Shown here: positions 60,582 to 64,000 of the stretch, in pieces | Numbering within the stretch: the first letter of the stretch is position 1 | How the letters are laid out: each line of letters starts with the position of its first letter | Source of the DNA: Rhizopus arrhizus | Taxonomy: Eukaryota; Mucoromycota; Mucoromycetes; Mucorales; Rhizopodaceae | Length of the DNA: 64,000 nt | Direction of reading: 5' to 3' | NCBI GenBank assembly: GCA_024220505.1 | Contig: JAKZZE010000030.1 | Location: 248,001 to 312,000 of the forward strand | Translations under genes and position numbers: made by a program | The notes under the pieces: model-generated | Told to the model about the DNA's origin: nothing | What the model saw: the letters and a program-made list of their open reading frames with translations, nothing else | Databases searched by the model: none

Positions 60582-61193
60582 TTACTTTGTCTTGTTTCGT
60601 TTGTTAAAATAATTAGTTGTGGTTGGCACATTGGTATGAGATGAGCGTTTACGTTTGCCAATGTTATTATTGATGTTATGTCTTGCCCAGTATTGCTCAA
60701 TCATACTCATGTCATCAAAACATGAAACAGGTTCCCATGTATCATATTCTGGAGGATAACATTTCCATCTCAGTAGGTATTTATAGTCACTAGTGTTATT
60801 TTCTTTATGTTGGATAATTGCCTGCACATCGTACTGTTTTTGGTCAGCGCGATTATTAACAACGTTGCCTGTAAAGATACGTTTGATGTGTGAGGTAAGT
60901 ACGTCGCGCGATAATAATGCACATGTTTTATCCGTCAAAATGTAGTTACCATTTTTTGTGACTCCACGTACGACAAAGGGGCCCTCGTACCTTCGGTCAG
61001 TTTTACCATTTCTATTCACATTTTTATCATACTTTGCTATTAGTAGGAAACTCTTGATGTACAATGCAGTGTTTCTTTGTAAAATACTCGTTGTCAGTTC
61101 TTTGAGTAGTCATAATACGGTTACGTATAGCAGGGATTACTATGTTGTTCATATTGTCTAATTTATTTTCTAGTGCTTTAGCATACTGCTGAC
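60582..61193 (-). pseudogene. Chromodomain integrase C-terminus of a Ty3-type element (fragment)
   Basis: Reading minus from the right-arm edge: AKALENKLDNMNNIVIPAIR and FTKKHCIVHQEFPTNSKV, a frame change near 61045, then NVNRNGKTDRRYEGPFVVRG (GPF/Y module), and a chromodomain with YKYLLRWKCYPPEYDTWEPV and its C-terminal helix MIEQYWARHN, ending with a basic tail. The catalytic DDE core is missing, so only the targeting end of a chromovirus-type integrase remains. It differs from the integrase at 1516-2844, which has no chromodomain. It abuts the palindrome arm exactly. Confidence 0.82.
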
Positions 61194-62728
61194 TAATCGA
61201 CAGCCACTGGAATAGTATCCACAGACTCTTGTGCATGCATATTTGTGATATCAAACTTTTGTATGACATGCATTCTTTCATCCACTTTTATATACTATCG
61301 CTTCCGCTTGATGCTAAAGTGGACAATGGTTGCACACACACACATATATATATATATACACAGAGGCTAAAACTGATTTATGATCGGTTTCACAAGAGTT
61401 TTATTGTTTATAAATTAATTTTTAGTTTTCCAATACAAATCTAAATCTAGCCTGTCCAGCCCTGAAATCTTCAATTGCCTTATTGACATCCTTCATAGGA
61501 TATTTTTTATACCAAGCGCGAAGATTTTTGTCAGCAGCAAGCCGGAGCATGTCTTCAGCATCTGCAGGAGAACCTGCAAGAGATCCACTGATAGTGACTT
61601 GCTTGAACATGAGCATCATCAAAGGCACCGGTGGGTATGTGAACTCGGGAGCATTGACGTTGATAAAGACAGCGTTTGGTTTCATGATCTTAAAGTAAGG
61701 TTCCCAAGTAAAGTCCTCGCCTACGCCAGTACAGAGGATATGTGTCAGCTTATTGGTGTATTTATTCATTGCTTCCGTGTCACTCGTGACCACATAATCA
61801 TCACAACCGAGTTCAGCAGCCACCTCACGCTTCCTTTCGCTCGAGGACAGACCGATGACGGTCGCGCCCATCGCTTTTGAAAACAGCACACCAAAATGGC
61901 CCAGGCCACCGATACCCAAGACCCCGACGACAGACCCAGGACGAACGTGGAAGCGCTTCAGGGGAGCATAGGTCGTGATACCCCCGCAGAGAAAAGTGGC
62001 CGCGTTTTCATTAGTCATGTTATCCGGAATCTTGCAGACAAACGCTTGATCCCCACGCCACTTGTCAGCGTAGCCTCCATAGGTTTTCTCACCCGTCGGC
62101 CAGTGATCATTGTAGGTCAGGATGACGCCCTTTTCACACACGTTTTCTTCTCCTTGAGCACAATACGTGCATTGTTTGCAAGAGCAGCAGAGCGGACCCA
62201 GACCGGCTCGATCGCCTACCTTGAGCCGGCTGACGTTCTTGCCGACTTGGGTCACCACACCCGTGATTTCATGTCCTGGAACACAGGGATAATCCGTAGG
62301 ATGCCATCCGGAATCTAAAATAAATGTGAGATGTCTCCCCGGCTTTCTTTTGAAAGGATCGAATGGGGGTTGGTTACCTATCGTATGAATATCACTTCCA
62401 CAAATACCACAGTGTGTGATCTGTATCTCGACACTGTCTTCATCCCAAGGTCTCAGTGTGTGTTTCATTTCAACCAGTGGTTTATCTTTGCCAATGCTAG
62501 TCCATGCAGTGAATGTGTTGCTGTCTGTCATTTTTGAATTGATCTCTTCTTTTTTTTTTTGAATTATTCAAGTTTTCTTATTTTTTTATTATTTTTTTTT
62601 TGAGTGTCTATTTATATTAATTGCGTAGATTTGCGCAGTCAGAAGGCTTCCTTACTTGGAAAAAGGTTGCCGTAATCAAGATGCCAACTTTATTTGAAGA
62701 TTTCCAAATTTAGAAGGATAAAGGCGTA
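61194..62728 (-). repeat. Right arm of the 1.53-kb inverted duplication
   Basis: Reverse-complement partner of 55741-57276. The arm ends at GGCGTA (62728); to the right the sequence is unrelated to that left of 55741. Confidence 0.93.
61422..62531 (-). CDS. Zinc-dependent alcohol dehydrogenase (CAD/ADH6 type), right copy
   Basis: Exons 62378-62531 and 61422-62314, 348 residues. Same motifs as the left copy (CGICGSD, PGHEITGV, structural Cys cluster, GIGGLGHFG). The only protein change I see is Arg for Gln in AEDML(R/Q)LAADK. Other base differences are silent in this frame, although several change the antisense frame, indicating purifying selection or recent duplication. Both copies keep about 190 bases of identical 5' flank, so both may be expressed. 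Confidence 0.93.
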   Translation of the reverse strand: MTDSNTFTAWTSIGKDKPLVEMKHTLRPWDEDSVEIQITHCGICGSDIHTIGNQPPFDPFKRKPGRHLTFILDSGWHPTDYPCVPGHEITGVVTQVGKNVSRLKVGDRAGLGPLCCSCKQCTYCAQGEENVCEKGVILTYNDHWPTGEKTYGGYADKWRGDQAFVCKIPDNMTNENAATFLCGGITTYAPLKRFHVRPGSVVGVLGIGGLGHFGVLFSKAMGATVIGLSSSERKREVAAELGCDDYVVTSDTEAMNKYTNKLTHILCTGVGEDFTWEPYFKIMKPNAVFINVNAPEFTYPPVPLMMLMFKQVTISGSLAGSPADAEDMLRLAADKNLRAWYKKYPMKDVNKAIEDFRAGQARFRFVLEN

Positions 62729-63027
62729 TAGTGTTTTACGTTTGAAAATAGAATATTTGGGAAATAATAGAATATTTTATTTGGCCAATAGAAATTGTTG
62801 GTAAGCAGTAGAAAGTTTCGATGAACAGTAGAAATATTTGACCATCAATACGATTAAACAAATTTTTTTATTTATAAATAATTAAACCTCTATTGAGCGC
62901 ACGATTGTAATATTACATCTTTTCCGCCCGAGGCAGTTCATAAAGTAAGGATAGTGGTGACTAAAAAACCCTTTTGGGATCAAGGGAAAATGAATCGCTA
63001 AAAATGAATCGCTAGTGACCATCAATA
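62729..63027. other. AT-rich spacer with short repeats
   Basis: Contains several AGTAGAAA/AATAGAA-like units between 62745 and 62850; no gene. Confidence 0.45.
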
Positions 63028-63127
63028 CACTATTTCCAGAAATTAAATTCGCCGTGACTTGTCGCAACTACATATAAATTGTATTATAAAATTTTACAAA
63101 ATGCGACTTTGATTTCTGGAAATAGTG
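63028..63127. mobile_element. 100-bp MITE with TA target duplication
   Basis: Inverted ends CACTATTTCCAGAAAT at both sides, flanked by TA at 63026-63027 and 63128-63129. Too short to code for anything; resembles a Tc1/mariner-type miniature element. Its right half supplies the last residues and stop codon of the adjacent minus-strand ORF. Confidence 0.8.
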
Positions 63128-63960
63128 TAATTGCTTCCAAACTTCGTTTGTTGTTTTTTTTTTGCCATACTAGGTGCAACACTGCAAGGCTCCCCAAGTT
63201 TGGCGACAATTTCACGATCCTTATACAGCTTGTAGACAAAAGGCCACACTTCATGCAACATATTTCCTTCCAGGTATTCATTCACATTAAGACGGTTGTG
63301 ATGGGAATCAAACAGTTCACAAGCCGACATGACACTCTCTTGCACCCATCGTTTGTCAAAGTATGTTCCAAGAGGAAATTTATACTCCAAAGCATGATCA
63401 TAATAATGGCTTGCAGTTGTGTACTCTTTACTCTCGAAAGAGGACAGCAAGGTTTGAAGCTCCTCCGGGATATTCATTACCAGTTTGCTGTTGTAATTTT
63501 TGGCTTCCTTCAACTCTTTTGGTGTGAAATAAGTTTCCCAAACTGGGTCAGAAGTATCAAAGATATATGAATGTACTGGGTGTTCAAACACCGAGTCTCT
63601 TGCCAAATTGTACATACAATCGCTTATTTTTTTTCCAGTTGATAAGGTTCCTTTGTCTTTTTCCTCAATCTTGCTATACAATTCAAGGACTAGCGCTTTT
63701 TCAACTGGTGTTAAAATTCGATTGGAGGAGGAAGAAGAAGTTGTGGATTCTGATCGTTGCTTGCGTTGTTCTCTTGTTCGCTTTTCTTTAATTTCTGCTA
63801 CGATGCTAGCCCAAATATTGTTGTTGTTGTCTTTTCCAACAATATACTTCAAGTTGTTTACAATCTTTTTGAACTTGGTCTTCCAGGAACCTCTAAACTC
63901 ATTAAGATTCTGATTGTTGTATTTGTCAATTATAAATGTCCATGTCGATCAAGGAATCTT
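63094..63960 (-). CDS. Uncharacterised mucoralean-type protein (5' end uncertain)
   Basis: Open reading from about 63925 to 63094 without a clear ATG; the N-terminal part reads LNEFRGSWKTKFKKIVNNLK and then the body with EKALVLELYSKIEEKDKGTL, CMYNLARDSVFEHPVHSYIF, VWETYFTPKELKEAKNYNSK and VYKLYKDREIVAKLGEPCSV. The upstream sequence (VTYEDSLIDMDIYN) is in another frame, so an intron, a frameshift or a start beyond the window is likely. I recall similar repeated hypothetical proteins in Mucorales but no function. A Ser stretch and KKKQQ near the ends suggest a nuclear protein. The last 10 residues come from the MITE. Confidence 0.55.
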
Positions 63961-64000
63961 CATAAGTAACTGTGTTGGCATCTTTTACAATGTTTATTAA

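Noticed and set aside
62745..62860. Short AGTAGAAA-like repeats as a satellite
   Set aside because: Only a few imperfect units, too short to call.

Overview
The window looks like nuclear DNA of a mucoralean fungus (Mucoromycota). Evidence: AT-rich intergenic DNA, genes split by many 48-75 nt GT-AG introns, abundant Ty3, LINE, Tc1 and Merlin elements and, decisively, the gene order glutathione reductase / NFX1-type RNA helicase / HMG-box gene / triose-phosphate transporter / ankyrin-RCC1-BTB gene. That order is the sex (mating-type) locus neighbourhood known from Phycomyces, Mucor and Rhizopus. The species cannot be told from sequence alone.

Layout. 1-3600: 3' part of a Ty3-type LTR retrotransposon with RT-RNaseH and integrase in separate ORFs. 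4496-20471: three non-LTR (LINE) copies, A, B and C, head to tail with the same junction sequence. Copy A is split by a complete Tc1/mariner element (4869-6541, TA duplication). Copy B is split by a complete Merlin (IS1595-like) element (10152-12361, 8-bp duplication). Copy C carries three single-base frameshifts. 20472-24084: two 5'-only LINE stubs, then an AT-rich rearranged zone with a 375-bp inverted repeat around another LINE piece. 24985-26572: a frameshifted monocarboxylate-transporter-like MFS gene. 26573-30334: AT-rich, with only a decayed Ty3-like trace. 30335-32798: a 5'-truncated LINE copy, E.

33656-49140 is the genic core: a small unknown gene, glutathione reductase (+), the RNA helicase (-), the HMG sex gene (-), a possible 34-residue spliced microprotein gene (-), the triose-phosphate transporter (-) and the ankyrin/RCC1/BTB gene (+). 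The HMG protein is the expected mating-type regulator. The helicase belongs to the Hrr1/SAD-3/ZNFX1 group linked to RNA silencing. The other three are syntenic housekeeping or regulatory neighbours.

49141-55740 holds a GC-rich ORF segment, a coiled-coil protein gene, ATP synthase beta and the riboflavin gene for dihydroxybutanone-phosphate synthase. 55741-62728 is a large palindrome: two 1.53-kb arms, each with a complete zinc alcohol dehydrogenase gene, around a 3.9-kb loop with an aspartic protease gene, a protease fragment and a chromodomain integrase fragment. 62729-64000 carries a MITE fused to the 3' end of an unknown gene.

Exon joins were made by reading GT-AG signals and frame by eye. 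Total coding lengths divide by three for the helicase, glutathione reductase, transporter, BTB gene, ATP synthase, riboflavin gene, protease, dehydrogenase and Merlin transposase models.
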